Assembly (NCBI GenBank): GCA_021324355.1
Contig: JAJPJD010000051.1
Coordinates: 1-64,000 of the forward strand
Reading direction: 5' to 3'
DNA: 64,000 nt
DNA from: Actinomycetota bacterium
GTDB taxonomy: Bacteria; Actinomycetota; Acidimicrobiia; Acidimicrobiales; RAAP-2
Positions 9,782 through 18,752 of this stretch are shown here, piece after piece (the stretch's first letter is position 1; the number at the start of each line of letters is the position of its first letter). Both the position numbers and the translations under genes were made by a program. The notes beneath the pieces are model-generated. The model had not been told where the DNA came from, ran no database searches, and saw nothing but the letters and a program-made list of their open reading frames with translations.

Positions 9782-12256
9782 ATGTCCATGGCCACAGTCC
9801 TGTTCGGCGGTCACCGGGGGGACGGTCCGAGGCCCGACCGACGCCCGGAGTCCCCGGCTCTGGCTGGGTCGGCCACTGGCGGCCCATCCAGGCGGCTGTG
9901 GGTTCTCTGCACCGCCCTTCTCGGGGTCTTGGGCGTGGTCGGGTCGGTCCTCGGTGGGAGCCTGTGGACCAGCTACCAGGACACCCAGAACCTGCGTTCG
10001 TTCACCAGGACCGCCTCGGGGTTCGCCGCGTCTGTGGCCGCGACCATCCGGCGCGACCTCGACTTCCAGGCGGCGGTCCAGGCGTTGGTGGCGACGACGC
10101 CCGGCCTCACCAACCACGCGCTCGCCCCATGGTTGGCGGCGCTCGACCCCGAGGCTCGGTATCCGGGCACGGTTGGCTTCGGCTACGTCGTCCCGGTGGC
10201 TGCCGCCGACCTCTCCGCCTTCCGGGCCACCATGAGTGCCGACCCTCTGGTGGGTTACCCGTCAGTCCCCTACGCGGTGTTCCCGCCGGGGGAGCGAAGC
10301 CAGTACTGCTTGGCCCGCTTCGGCTTCGTCACCTCTGCGGAGGTCATCCCGCCAGGGATCGACCTGTGCGCTCCCGAGCCGCTCCTCATCGCGGGCCAGC
10401 TCCGCCAGGTCGCCGATAGCGGCCATCGAGCGGTGCTCGTCTATGGCAAGGCGTTCAACCCTGCAGCCGCCAAATCGCTGGGGCTGACGTTGTCGTACCT
10501 CCAGCGGGTGGTCCGGGGGCTGTTCGCGATCGTCACCCCGGTCTACGCCGGGGACGTGGCGCCGCCCAACGCGGCTGCCCGCCACCGTCTGTTCACCGGG
10601 TGGCTGGTCGGGACTTTCACTGCTCCCAAGATGCTCGAGGCAACACGCCGCGCGCTGCCCTCGACCTCCTTGGAACTGCGGCTCGGGCCGAACACGGTCA
10701 TCGACACGGTCGGGTCGATGACCGGGGGGCAGCGCATGGCGGTGACCCGAGAGGTCCTGTCCGACCCCAGCGTCTTCTTGATCGTCACCGCGCCGGCCAC
10801 ATCGGGGGCAGTCGAGCAGGGCGTCGTGCTCGGAGCGCTCGGGGTCGTGGTCGTCCTGCTGCTGTGCGGGTTCCTCCTCCACCTGGTGCAGGCCCGTGAT
10901 CGAGCCCTGCGCCTGGTCGACCAGCGCACCGGGGAGCTGCGCCACCAGGCGCTCCACGACGCGCTCACCGGGCTGCCCAACCGTGACCTGCTCTTCGACC
11001 GGGCCGAGCAGCTTCTGGTCCGCTCCCACCGCTACCTGCTCGGGGTGGGGGCGCTGTACATCGACCTCGACAACTTCAAGGACGTGAACGACAGCTACGG
11101 CCACCAGCTCGGCGACCGGCTCATCTGTGCGGTGGCTGCTCGGCTGGTCTCGGTCCTGCGAGCCAGCGACACGGTCGGCCGGCTTGGTGGAGACGAGTTT
11201 CTCGTCCTGGTGGAGGGGGACAGTTTTGAGACCGGGCCCGAGCGAGTGGCCCAGCGGATCCTCCACGCGCTGGCCGAGCCCTTCGAGTTGCGGGACCACC
11301 GGACGGTCCGCTTCAGCGTCCAAGCGAGCATCGGGGTGGCAACCGGGGTGCGCGCCAGTGCCGAAGAGCTCGTCAGGGACGCCGATGTCGCGCTCTATCA
11401 GGCCAAGGCCGCCGGCAGGAACTGCTACGTCGTCTTCCGGCCCGAGATGCAGGCCTCCGTCCAGCATCGCCTCGAGCTTCAGATGGATCTTCGGCTGGCG
11501 GTCGAGCGGGGTCAGCTGTACGTCGTCTACCAGCCGATCTTCGATCTGGGTTCCCTCAGGCCCAAAGGTGTCGAGGCGCTGGTCCGCTGGCGACACCCGC
11601 AGCGAGGAGTGCTGGCTCCGGACGATTTCATCCCCCTCGCCGAGGAGTCGGGGCTCATCGTCGGCCTCGGTGAGTTCGTCCTGTCCTGCGCGTGCGAGCA
11701 GGGCGCGAGGTGGCGGGAGCAAGGAATGGCCATCGACATGTGGGTGAACATCTCGGTCACCGAGCTCGAGGCTCGGGGTTTCGTGGACCGGGTCGCGGCC
11801 GCCCTCAGCCGAGGCGGCCTCGAACCTCGGCACCTCACCCTCGAGATCACCGAGTCCACACTGATGCACGACTCCTCGCGCAACCTCGACATCCTGACCA
11901 GGCTGAAGGAGCTCGGCGTTCGGATCGCGATCGACGACTTCGGGACCGGGTACTCCTCGCTCGCATACCTCCGCCAGTTCCCGATCGATGCCTTGAAGAT
12001 CGACCGGTCGTTCATCGCCCGAGCGACGCAGACCGCCGAGTCCGGAGCCCTGGTCCACACCCTTATCCAGCTGGGGGCTGCGCTCGGGATCGAGACCCTC
12101 GCCGAGGGCATCGAGGAGCAGTCCCAGCTCGACCGGCTCCAGTTCGAGCGCTGTGACAGCGGGCAAGGGTTCCTCTTCGCTCGGCCGCTGGAGGCGGCGG
12201 AGCTGGAGGCGTTCCTCGCCCGTCGGCCGCCCACGACGAGCACCTCCGCCCGCTGA
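9782..12256 (+). CDS. CHASE-like sensor, GGDEF and EAL domain protein (cyclic-di-GMP turnover)
   Basis: N-terminal TM plus extracellular sensor region, LGGDEFLVLV, EALVRWRHP, IDDFGTGYSSLAYLRQFPIDALKID. Confidence 0.92.
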   Translation: MSMATVLFGGHRGDGPRPDRRPESPALAGSATGGPSRRLWVLCTALLGVLGVVGSVLGGSLWTSYQDTQNLRSFTRTASGFAASVAATIRRDLDFQAAVQALVATTPGLTNHALAPWLAALDPEARYPGTVGFGYVVPVAAADLSAFRATMSADPLVGYPSVPYAVFPPGERSQYCLARFGFVTSAEVIPPGIDLCAPEPLLIAGQLRQVADSGHRAVLVYGKAFNPAAAKSLGLTLSYLQRVVRGLFAIVTPVYAGDVAPPNAAARHRLFTGWLVGTFTAPKMLEATRRALPSTSLELRLGPNTVIDTVGSMTGGQRMAVTREVLSDPSVFLIVTAPATSGAVEQGVVLGALGVVVVLLLCGFLLHLVQARDRALRLVDQRTGELRHQALHDALTGLPNRDLLFDRAEQLLVRSHRYLLGVGALYIDLDNFKDVNDSYGHQLGDRLICAVAARLVSVLRASDTVGRLGGDEFLVLVEGDSFETGPERVAQRILHALAEPFELRDHRTVRFSVQASIGVATGVRASAEELVRDADVALYQAKAAGRNCYVVFRPEMQASVQHRLELQMDLRLAVERGQLYVVYQPIFDLGSLRPKGVEALVRWRHPQRGVLAPDDFIPLAEESGLIVGLGEFVLSCACEQGARWREQGMAIDMWVNISVTELEARGFVDRVAAALSRGGLEPRHLTLEITESTLMHDSSRNLDILTRLKELGVRIAIDDFGTGYSSLAYLRQFPIDALKIDRSFIARATQTAESGALVHTLIQLGAALGIETLAEGIEEQSQLDRLQFERCDSGQGFLFARPLEAAELEAFLARRPPTTSTSAR

Positions 12257-12436
12257 GCCACCGGGGGGCATCGGGCGCGCCAGGGTCGGCGGGAGCGCCA
12301 GGGTGACCCCGGTAGGGTGGGGGGCGGAGCCGCCGGGACCGGCGGCTCCCGACGGGTCGATAGCGAGCTCGACGCACCGCTTCGCCCGGCGTCGGGGGAG
12401 GGTGGAGCCGACCGATCGACGAGGGGAGCGAGCGAG

Positions 12437-13858
12437 TTGACGACCGCGGGAGCCCAGTACGACATCGTGGTCATCGGCGGGGGCCCGGGCGGGTACGCCA
12501 CCGCCCTCTATGCCGCCGCCGCCGGCCTCTCGGTCGCCATCGTCGAGCGCGACAAGGTCGGGGGAACGTGCCTGCACCGTGGTTGCGTTCCGGCCAAGGA
12601 GTTCTTGGAGACGGCTTCGGTCCACCGGACGGTCCGTCGCTCCTCGGAGTTCGGCATCAGGGTGGGCGAGCCCACGGTCGACTTCACGGTCAGCCAGGCA
12701 CGCAAGAACGCGGTGGTCGACCGATTGTTCCGGGGCCTGTCGGGACTCCTGGCCGGGCGCAAGGTAACCGTGCTCCGGGGGGCCGGGACGCTGTTCCCCC
12801 AGCATCGGGTTCGGGTGAGCGAGGGTCCGGACGCCGGCACCGAGATCGTCGGCCGGGCGGTGGTCCTTGCCGCCGGCTCGGTCCCGCGAACGCTCCCCGG
12901 GCTCCCAGTAGACGGCCGCACCGTGGTGACCTCAGACGAGTTCTTGGACCTGGACCGGATCCCCGAGTCGGTCGCCGTGGTTGGCGGAGGGGCGATCGGG
13001 TGCGAGTTCGCGTCGCTCCTGTCGGACTTGGGGGCTCGAGTCAGCGTGGTGGAGGCGTTGCCAGCAATCTTGAATGGCTGCGATAGCGAGGTGGCGGCGG
13101 TCGTTCATCGGTCCTTCCGCCGCCGGGGCATCGAGATCCACGTCGGCACCGAGGTGAAGGGGTTCGTCCCACGCCCGGGCGGCACTGGTGGGGTCCTCCA
13201 CCTGAGCGAGGGAGGAGAAATCGATGCCGACCTGGTGGTGATCTCGGTCGGCCGCCGGCCCCGCAGTGAGGGCCTGCTGGCCGAGGGAACGTCGGTGGTG
13301 ATTGACGAGCGGGGCTTCGTGGTAACCGACCGTTACCAGCGGACCCACGAGCCGGGGGTCTGGGCGGTTGGCGACCTGGTGGCGGGTACGCCCCAGCTCG
13401 CCCACGTGGGGTTCGCTGAGGCCATCGTGGCAGTGCGCTGCATGCTCGGCGAGCAGGCGGTGCCGGTGGACTACGACCGGGTGCCCTGGGCCATCTATTG
13501 CCACCCCGAGGTGGCCTTTGCTGGCCTCACCGAGGAGCAGGCGAAGGCCCGGGGGTTCGACGTCGTGGTCAAGAAGGACCCATTCGGTGGCAACTCGCGC
13601 GCCCAGATCCTTGGGGACACTGAGGGGTTGGTCAAGGTGGTCGCCGAACGGGCAGCCGACGGCCTCAGTGGGCGGATCCTCGGCGTCCACATGGTCGGCC
13701 CATGGGTCACCGAGCAGCTTGGTGCCGGCTACCTCGCCGTCAATTGGGAAGCGACCGCGAACGAGGTCGCTCAGTTCATCCAGCCGCACCCATCGCTGTC
13801 GGAGACGTTCGGAGAAACCGTGCTGGCACTGACTGGAAGGGGATTGCATCTTGGCTGA
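12437..13858 (+). CDS. lpdA: Dihydrolipoyl dehydrogenase (E3)
   Basis: VVIGGGPGGYATALYAAAAG, GGTCLHRGCVPAKEFLE (redox-active Cys pair), VGGGAIGCEFASLLSDLG, HPSLSETFGE; TTG start after gaggggag. Confidence 0.93.
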   Translation: MTTAGAQYDIVVIGGGPGGYATALYAAAAGLSVAIVERDKVGGTCLHRGCVPAKEFLETASVHRTVRRSSEFGIRVGEPTVDFTVSQARKNAVVDRLFRGLSGLLAGRKVTVLRGAGTLFPQHRVRVSEGPDAGTEIVGRAVVLAAGSVPRTLPGLPVDGRTVVTSDEFLDLDRIPESVAVVGGGAIGCEFASLLSDLGARVSVVEALPAILNGCDSEVAAVVHRSFRRRGIEIHVGTEVKGFVPRPGGTGGVLHLSEGGEIDADLVVISVGRRPRSEGLLAEGTSVVIDERGFVVTDRYQRTHEPGVWAVGDLVAGTPQLAHVGFAEAIVAVRCMLGEQAVPVDYDRVPWAIYCHPEVAFAGLTEEQAKARGFDVVVKKDPFGGNSRAQILGDTEGLVKVVAERAADGLSGRILGVHMVGPWVTEQLGAGYLAVNWEATANEVAQFIQPHPSLSETFGETVLALTGRGLHLG

Positions 13859-15287
13859 CGTCACGATGCCGCAACTCGGCGAGACAGTGACCGAGGGCAC
13901 CATCACCCGCTGGATGAAGGCGGTGGGGGATCACGTGGAGCGCGACGAGCCGCTGTTCGAGGTGTCGACGGACAAGGTGGACACCGAGGTCCCCTCGCCG
14001 GCCACCGGCATTCTGACCGAGATCGTGGTGCCCGAAGGCGAGACGGTCGAGGTCGGCGCACGCTTGGCGGTGATCGGCGACGGCCAGTCGGCGCCGGCAC
14101 CGGCGCCGGCGGACGATCGGTCGAGCGACCACGTACCTGGCCCGCCGCCTCCGGCTGCGCCGCCTCCGGCACCATCGCCTCCGGCACCATCGCCTCCGGC
14201 CGCGCCGCCTCCGGCACCGCCGGCATTCGCCGCCGGCCCTTCGGCGGGCCCCGAAGTGCCTGGCCGCGATGCCGAGCCTCCCCTGCTGTCGCCGATGGTG
14301 CGGCGCCTCCTGGCCGAACACGGGATCAGCCCGGCAGAGATCCAGGGAACTGGTTTGGGTGGCCGCATCACCAGGGAGGACGTCCTCGCGTACATCGACG
14401 CGCGGCACGGCGCGGCTCCTGCGTCCCCCGAGCCGGTCCAACCGGCTCCGGCATCGGTGCGCCCAGCGCCAGGTGCCGTGGCGGCGGCGCCTCCGCAGCC
14501 CGAGCCGACAGCCGAGCCGCAGGTCGAGGCACGGTCCCTGCCTGCGAGGGCGGCCGCTCCGGTCGTCCCCACCGCGGCCGACCGCGTGGTCCCGTTCTCG
14601 AACGTTCGGCGCCGGACGGCCGAGCACATGGTTCGGTCGAAGGCGACATCGCCCCATGCGTTCATCGCCGCCGAGACGGATTTCGAGAACGTCGAACGAG
14701 TCCGCCGTGCCCACGGCGAGCGCTTCGCAGCCGAAGAGGGATTCTCCCTCACCTACCTACCGTTCGTGGCCCGAGCGGCGGTGGAGGCGCTGCGGGAGTT
14801 CCCGCACCTGAACGCCTCGGTGGCCGATGAGTCCCTGGTCGTCCATAGCGAAATCAACCTGGGCATCGCAGTCGACCTCGACTACGAGGGGCTGATCGTG
14901 CCGGTCATCCACCGCGCCGAGGAGGTCACCCTGCGCGGGATCGCACGCCGAGTTCGCGACCTGGCTCAGCGCGCTCGCACCCGCCAGCTGAGCGCCGACG
15001 ACATTGCCGGCGGGACCTTCTCGATCACCAACGACGGACCTTTCGGGAGCTATTTCACCGTGCCGATCATCAACCAGCCCCAGGTCGCGATCCTGGCAAC
15101 CGACGGCATCAAGCGCCGACCGGTCGTGGTCACCGCCGAGGACGGGAGCGAGTCGATCGCCATTCACTCGGTCGGGTTGCTCGGCATGTCCTGGGACCAC
15201 CGGGCGGTGGACGGCGCGTACGTCTCCTCATACCTGAGGAGGGTGGGAGAGATCCTCGCCTCCCGGGATTGGGCGGCCGAGCTCTGA
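13851..15287 (+). CDS. 2-oxo acid dehydrogenase E2, dihydrolipoamide acyltransferase
   Basis: Single lipoyl domain (FEVSTDKVDTEV), Pro/Ala linker, E3/E1-binding segment (MVRRLLAEHGISPAEIQGTGLGGRITREDV), C-terminal catalytic SWDHRAVDGA. Overlaps lpdA end by 8 nt. Confidence 0.93.
   Translation: MADVTMPQLGETVTEGTITRWMKAVGDHVERDEPLFEVSTDKVDTEVPSPATGILTEIVVPEGETVEVGARLAVIGDGQSAPAPAPADDRSSDHVPGPPPPAAPPPAPSPPAPSPPAAPPPAPPAFAAGPSAGPEVPGRDAEPPLLSPMVRRLLAEHGISPAEIQGTGLGGRITREDVLAYIDARHGAAPASPEPVQPAPASVRPAPGAVAAAPPQPEPTAEPQVEARSLPARAAAPVVPTAADRVVPFSNVRRRTAEHMVRSKATSPHAFIAAETDFENVERVRRAHGERFAAEEGFSLTYLPFVARAAVEALREFPHLNASVADESLVVHSEINLGIAVDLDYEGLIVPVIHRAEEVTLRGIARRVRDLAQRARTRQLSADDIAGGTFSITNDGPFGSYFTVPIINQPQVAILATDGIKRRPVVVTAEDGSESIAIHSVGLLGMSWDHRAVDGAYVSSYLRRVGEILASRDWAAEL
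14146..14220 (+). repeat. Five 15-bp tandem units in the E2 inter-domain linker
   Basis: Five consecutive 15-mers beginning cgcctccggc (tgcgc/accat/accat/cgcgc/accgc), encoding PPPAAPPPAPSPPAPSPPAAPPPAP-like linker. Confidence 0.85.
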
Positions 15288-15292
15288 GCCCG

Positions 15293-16933
15293 GTGCTGAG
15301 GGTCCGCCGCCTCGGGATCGTCCCCTATCACGAGGCGGACGCGCTCCAGCGAGCCCTGGCCGAGCGGTCCGATGACGACTACCTGCTCGTGCTCGAGCAC
15401 CCCCCGGTCTTTACGTTGGGGGTGCGGGCTGACCCCCAGCATGTCCTGTGCGACCCCACAGCCCTCGGGGTGCCGCTCGTGCGGACCGACCGTGGTGGCG
15501 ACGTCACGTTCCACGGCCCAGGGCAGCTCGTCGTCTACCCGGTCCTGACCCTGTCTGACCATCCGTCGGCCGGGAGGATCCATGTGGGGCGGCTCGAGCA
15601 GGTGGTGATCGACGCCCTCACCGAGCTCGGCGTGGCGGGGGCAGGCCGGCTCGCCGGGTTCCCGGGGATCTGGCTCGACCCGGAGGGCCTCAGGCCGGCC
15701 AAGGTGGCCGCGATTGGGGTCCGGGCCCGCCGGCGGCGCGATGGCCGGCGGCGAAGCCTGCACGGGGTCGCGATCAACGTTGACTGCGACCTGTCGATGT
15801 TCGAGCAGATCGTGCCGTGTGGGATCCGCGATCTGCCGGTCACCTCCCTTGCTCGAGCCGGAGTGGACGTATCGTTCGACCAAGTGGCCGACGCAGTGGT
15901 GGCCCGGGCGGTCGCCGAGTGGGGGGACGGGGAGATCGAGGAGCAGGCCGTGACCCCTCGTCGCCCAGCGTCCTCCGCTCCGCTCGCCCTCGGTCGCCGA
16001 GAGCCACCCGGCGCCGTCCGGCTGCGCCAGGCCGGCGTGGATCCGGGGGCGGGCCTTGCCCTCTCGGCCCGCAAGCCTCCGTGGTTGCGGGTCCAGGTCC
16101 GAATGGGAGAAGAGTTCCGAAGCACCTCTCGGACCCTCGGCTCCCTCTCGCTGGTGACCGTGTGCGAGGAAGCTGGGTGTCCGAACATCTTCGAGTGCTG
16201 GGCCGAGGGAACCGCGACCTTCATGGTGAACGGCTCCCGCTGCACCCGGGCCTGCGGGTTCTGCAAGGTTGACACCGGGCGTCCCTTGCCCCTCGACCCC
16301 GGCGAGCCCGAGCGGGTGGCCGAGGCGGTGGAGCGGCTCGGCCTTGCTCACGCGGTGGTGACCTGCGTCGCCCGCGACGACCTGCCGGACGGCGGTGCCG
16401 GCGCGATTGCCCGGACGGTCGACGCGATCCGGCGGCGTCGACCCGGCACTCGAGTGGAGGTCTTGGTGTCGGACTGTCGAGGCGACCAGGAGGCGCTGGC
16501 GCAGATCCTCGAGTCACGGCCCGACGTCTTCAATCACAACATCGAGACGGTGGCCCGGCTGCAGCGGGCGGTCCGGCCGTCGGCCGGGTACGCCCGGAGC
16601 CTGACCGTGCTGGCCCGGGCAGCTGACGCCGGGCTGGTGGTCAAGTCAGGTCTTATGGTCGGGCTTGGCGAACGGGAGGAGGAGGTGGTGGCCACGCTGG
16701 CCGACCTCGCCGGGGTCGGGGTCCGCATCGCCACGGTGGGCCAGTACCTCCGGCCGAGCCGAGCCCACCTCCCGGTGGCCCGGTGGTGGACGCCCGAGGA
16801 GTTCGAGCGCTTGCGCCGGGCCGGGCTGGACCTGGGGCTGGTCCATGTGGAGGCGTCACCGCTGACCCGCTCCTCGTACCACGCCCGGGCTGCGGCCGAG
16901 GCGACCGCCGCCCCGACCCGAAGGTCAGGCTGA
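15293..16933 (+). CDS. LipB-LipA fusion: lipoyl(octanoyl) transferase joined to lipoyl synthase
   Basis: LipB: LEHPPVFTLG, RGGDVTFHGPGQLVVYP, KVAAIGVR, HGVAINVDCDLSMFEQIVPCGI. LipA: RKPPWLRVQVRMGEEF, TVCEEAGCPNIFECW, CTRACGFC, HNIETV, KSGLMVGLGE. Single uninterrupted frame; possible internal GTG at 15950 with AGGAG. Confidence 0.88.
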   Translation: MLRVRRLGIVPYHEADALQRALAERSDDDYLLVLEHPPVFTLGVRADPQHVLCDPTALGVPLVRTDRGGDVTFHGPGQLVVYPVLTLSDHPSAGRIHVGRLEQVVIDALTELGVAGAGRLAGFPGIWLDPEGLRPAKVAAIGVRARRRRDGRRRSLHGVAINVDCDLSMFEQIVPCGIRDLPVTSLARAGVDVSFDQVADAVVARAVAEWGDGEIEEQAVTPRRPASSAPLALGRREPPGAVRLRQAGVDPGAGLALSARKPPWLRVQVRMGEEFRSTSRTLGSLSLVTVCEEAGCPNIFECWAEGTATFMVNGSRCTRACGFCKVDTGRPLPLDPGEPERVAEAVERLGLAHAVVTCVARDDLPDGGAGAIARTVDAIRRRRPGTRVEVLVSDCRGDQEALAQILESRPDVFNHNIETVARLQRAVRPSAGYARSLTVLARAADAGLVVKSGLMVGLGEREEEVVATLADLAGVGVRIATVGQYLRPSRAHLPVARWWTPEEFERLRRAGLDLGLVHVEASPLTRSSYHARAAAEATAAPTRRSG

Positions 16934-16950
16934 GACCGGGGCCGCCCAGT

Positions 16951-17385
16951 TCAGCTGCGGGTGGCCACGTGCTGGGTCCAGCTGGTGCCGTCCCAATAGC
17001 GCAGCGTGTCCGGCGCACCGCTCGGATCAGGCAGCCACCCAGCCGGGGTTCCCGGGGGCGGCGCTTGGGGGACCGGCGGTGGGGGCGGGGCCGGGGCGGC
17101 AACCGGCGGGCTGGCAACCGGCGGTCCAGCAGTTGCCAGCCCGCCGAAGCCGGCGAACGGGTCATTCGGCTGGCTGCCGGCACCTCCGCCTGCCGGGACC
17201 TGCATGGTCCCCAGGTCGCTGTAGTAGGAGGCGGCCGAAGCCGGAGCGGCCGCGTGGCTGCCGCCCTTGGCCGGCCGGCTCTGCCGGCGGTACAGGACGA
17301 GGACGGTCGCCAGCAGGATGATGACGATCGCCAGAATCACCACCTCGATCATCTTGGTGGAGCTGGAGAGAGCGGCCAGCGTCAC
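16951..17385 (-). CDS. DUF2510 domain membrane-anchored protein
   Basis: N-terminal TM (VVILAIVIILLATVLVL), Pro-rich linker, C-terminal GWLPDPSGAPDTLRYWDGTSWTQHVA; start GTG 17385 or ATG 17352. Confidence 0.75.
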   Translation of the reverse strand: MTLAALSSSTKMIEVVILAIVIILLATVLVLYRRQSRPAKGGSHAAAPASAASYYSDLGTMQVPAGGGAGSQPNDPFAGFGGLATAGPPVASPPVAAPAPPPPPVPQAPPPGTPAGWLPDPSGAPDTLRYWDGTSWTQHVATRS

Positions 17386-17592
17386 GGCTCTACCCCCAGG
17401 GTCGTTGCCCGGTGTCTTCCCACTCCCGAACGGTAGCCCCGGGGCGTCCGCGGATCGGGGATATCCGCTGGCCAGGGCGACTCCCGGCTCCCGACCTCCG
17501 GTTGTGGCCCCGACCGGGGCGGTAAGGTGGGGACGGGCGCACGGCCATGCACTCGGGCGGCCGTGGGTGCCGGTGTGAGAGGGGGTTGTGCG

Positions 17593-18423
17593 GTGAAGCG
17601 GTTCCTTCCGGTCGATCAGGTGGCGCGGGACTCGAGGTTTCGCTGGGTCCGGGATTCCGAGCGGGCCCAGGACCCGAGGGAGAGCGACGTCCTCGGCAAC
17701 GGGAACTACCAGCGGGCCGGCCGCTTCTCGCCTGCCTCGGAGGAGGCACCTGAGCGGACCCGCCGCCTCATGCACGGGATCTTCATGGGCGAGGTCCAGG
17801 CCCTGGAGGGTGCCGGGCGCACCTGCTTTGACTTCGACACCGGCGACGGCGCCGACCAGGCGCCCTACGCACTGAAGCTGGACATGGCCCGGCAGTGCTG
17901 GGACGAGTCCCGCCACGTCGAGATCTCGGTGAAGTTGGCCGCCTGGATGGGCACCGAGATCGGAGAGTTCGGCGAGGGGCGTGGCCTCTACGAGGCCGCC
18001 TGCAACCGCGACCCGGCACTCCGCCTGACCGCGGTCAACCGAGGGATCGAGGGTCTGGCCATCGATGTCTTTGCGACCATGCGCAAGTTCGGCATCGAGG
18101 CTGGGGACCCGGTGCTCACCTTCTGCGAGGACTGGATGCTGGCCGACGAGGTCACCCACGTGAAGATGGGCTCCGACTGGCTCCGGCGGCTGACGGCCGA
18201 CGACCCCGAGCGGCGGGAGCGGGCGCTTGAGTTCCAGCGGTTGGTCGACAAGATCTTCTCCCGGGCCGGTCGGGGCGACAGCGCCGAGGATGCCCGGCAG
18301 TACCGACGGCTGGCCGGGTTCACCGACGAGGACATCGACGAGGCCCACCAGGACCTCTCGCCTGAGGAAGAGCGTGCCTTCCGGCGGAAGATGACCGCCG
18401 ACGCCCGCGCCGTGCCCGCCTAG
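17593..18423 (+). CDS. Ferritin-like (DUF455-like) putative di-iron protein
   Basis: Ligand-like pattern GEVQALE, DESRHVEI, EGLAID, DEVTHVKMG spaced as in four-helix di-iron proteins. Confidence 0.65.
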   Translation: MKRFLPVDQVARDSRFRWVRDSERAQDPRESDVLGNGNYQRAGRFSPASEEAPERTRRLMHGIFMGEVQALEGAGRTCFDFDTGDGADQAPYALKLDMARQCWDESRHVEISVKLAAWMGTEIGEFGEGRGLYEAACNRDPALRLTAVNRGIEGLAIDVFATMRKFGIEAGDPVLTFCEDWMLADEVTHVKMGSDWLRRLTADDPERRERALEFQRLVDKIFSRAGRGDSAEDARQYRRLAGFTDEDIDEAHQDLSPEEERAFRRKMTADARAVPA

Positions 18424-18752
18424 GCAGCGCCCGCGGCCGAGCAGGGGACCGGGGGCTCGCGTTCTAGGTCCCCGGACGAGGGACGTGCCGATGCGCAGAA
18501 GACTCGTGGTATCGCTCGGTTTCGCTTGATCAGCGAGAACCCGACGGCGGTGCTCTCGCCAGCTGGTACGGGTTCCCCGTGGGGGAGCCGCAGTGGCTCT
18601 GTCGGATGACGTCCTCGGCGAGCCGTCACCTCGATGCCTCGCCCGAGCGCGCTGGTCGCGGGAGCCCGCCTCACCGTCGAGGTCTGAGGTCTGGGTCTCA
18701 GTGGGTCTCAGCGCTCCAGCCGACCGGCGCTCACCGCCCCAGCCACGACGCG

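Noticed and set aside
10262-12805. 847-aa minus-strand ORF opposite the GGDEF/EAL gene
   Set aside because: Antisense shadow ORF; sequence is low-complexity with no domain, while the plus strand encodes clear GGDEF/EAL motifs.
18692-18711. Tandem 10-mer tgggtctcag x2 as a regulatory site
   Set aside because: Only two copies in a gap between convergent gene ends; too weak to support function.
18424-18752. Possible cobalamin riboswitch: minus-strand GCCACTG in the gap next to metH
   Set aside because: It lies downstream of metH (which starts at 22262), not in a leader; surrounding B12-element blocks are not recognisable.
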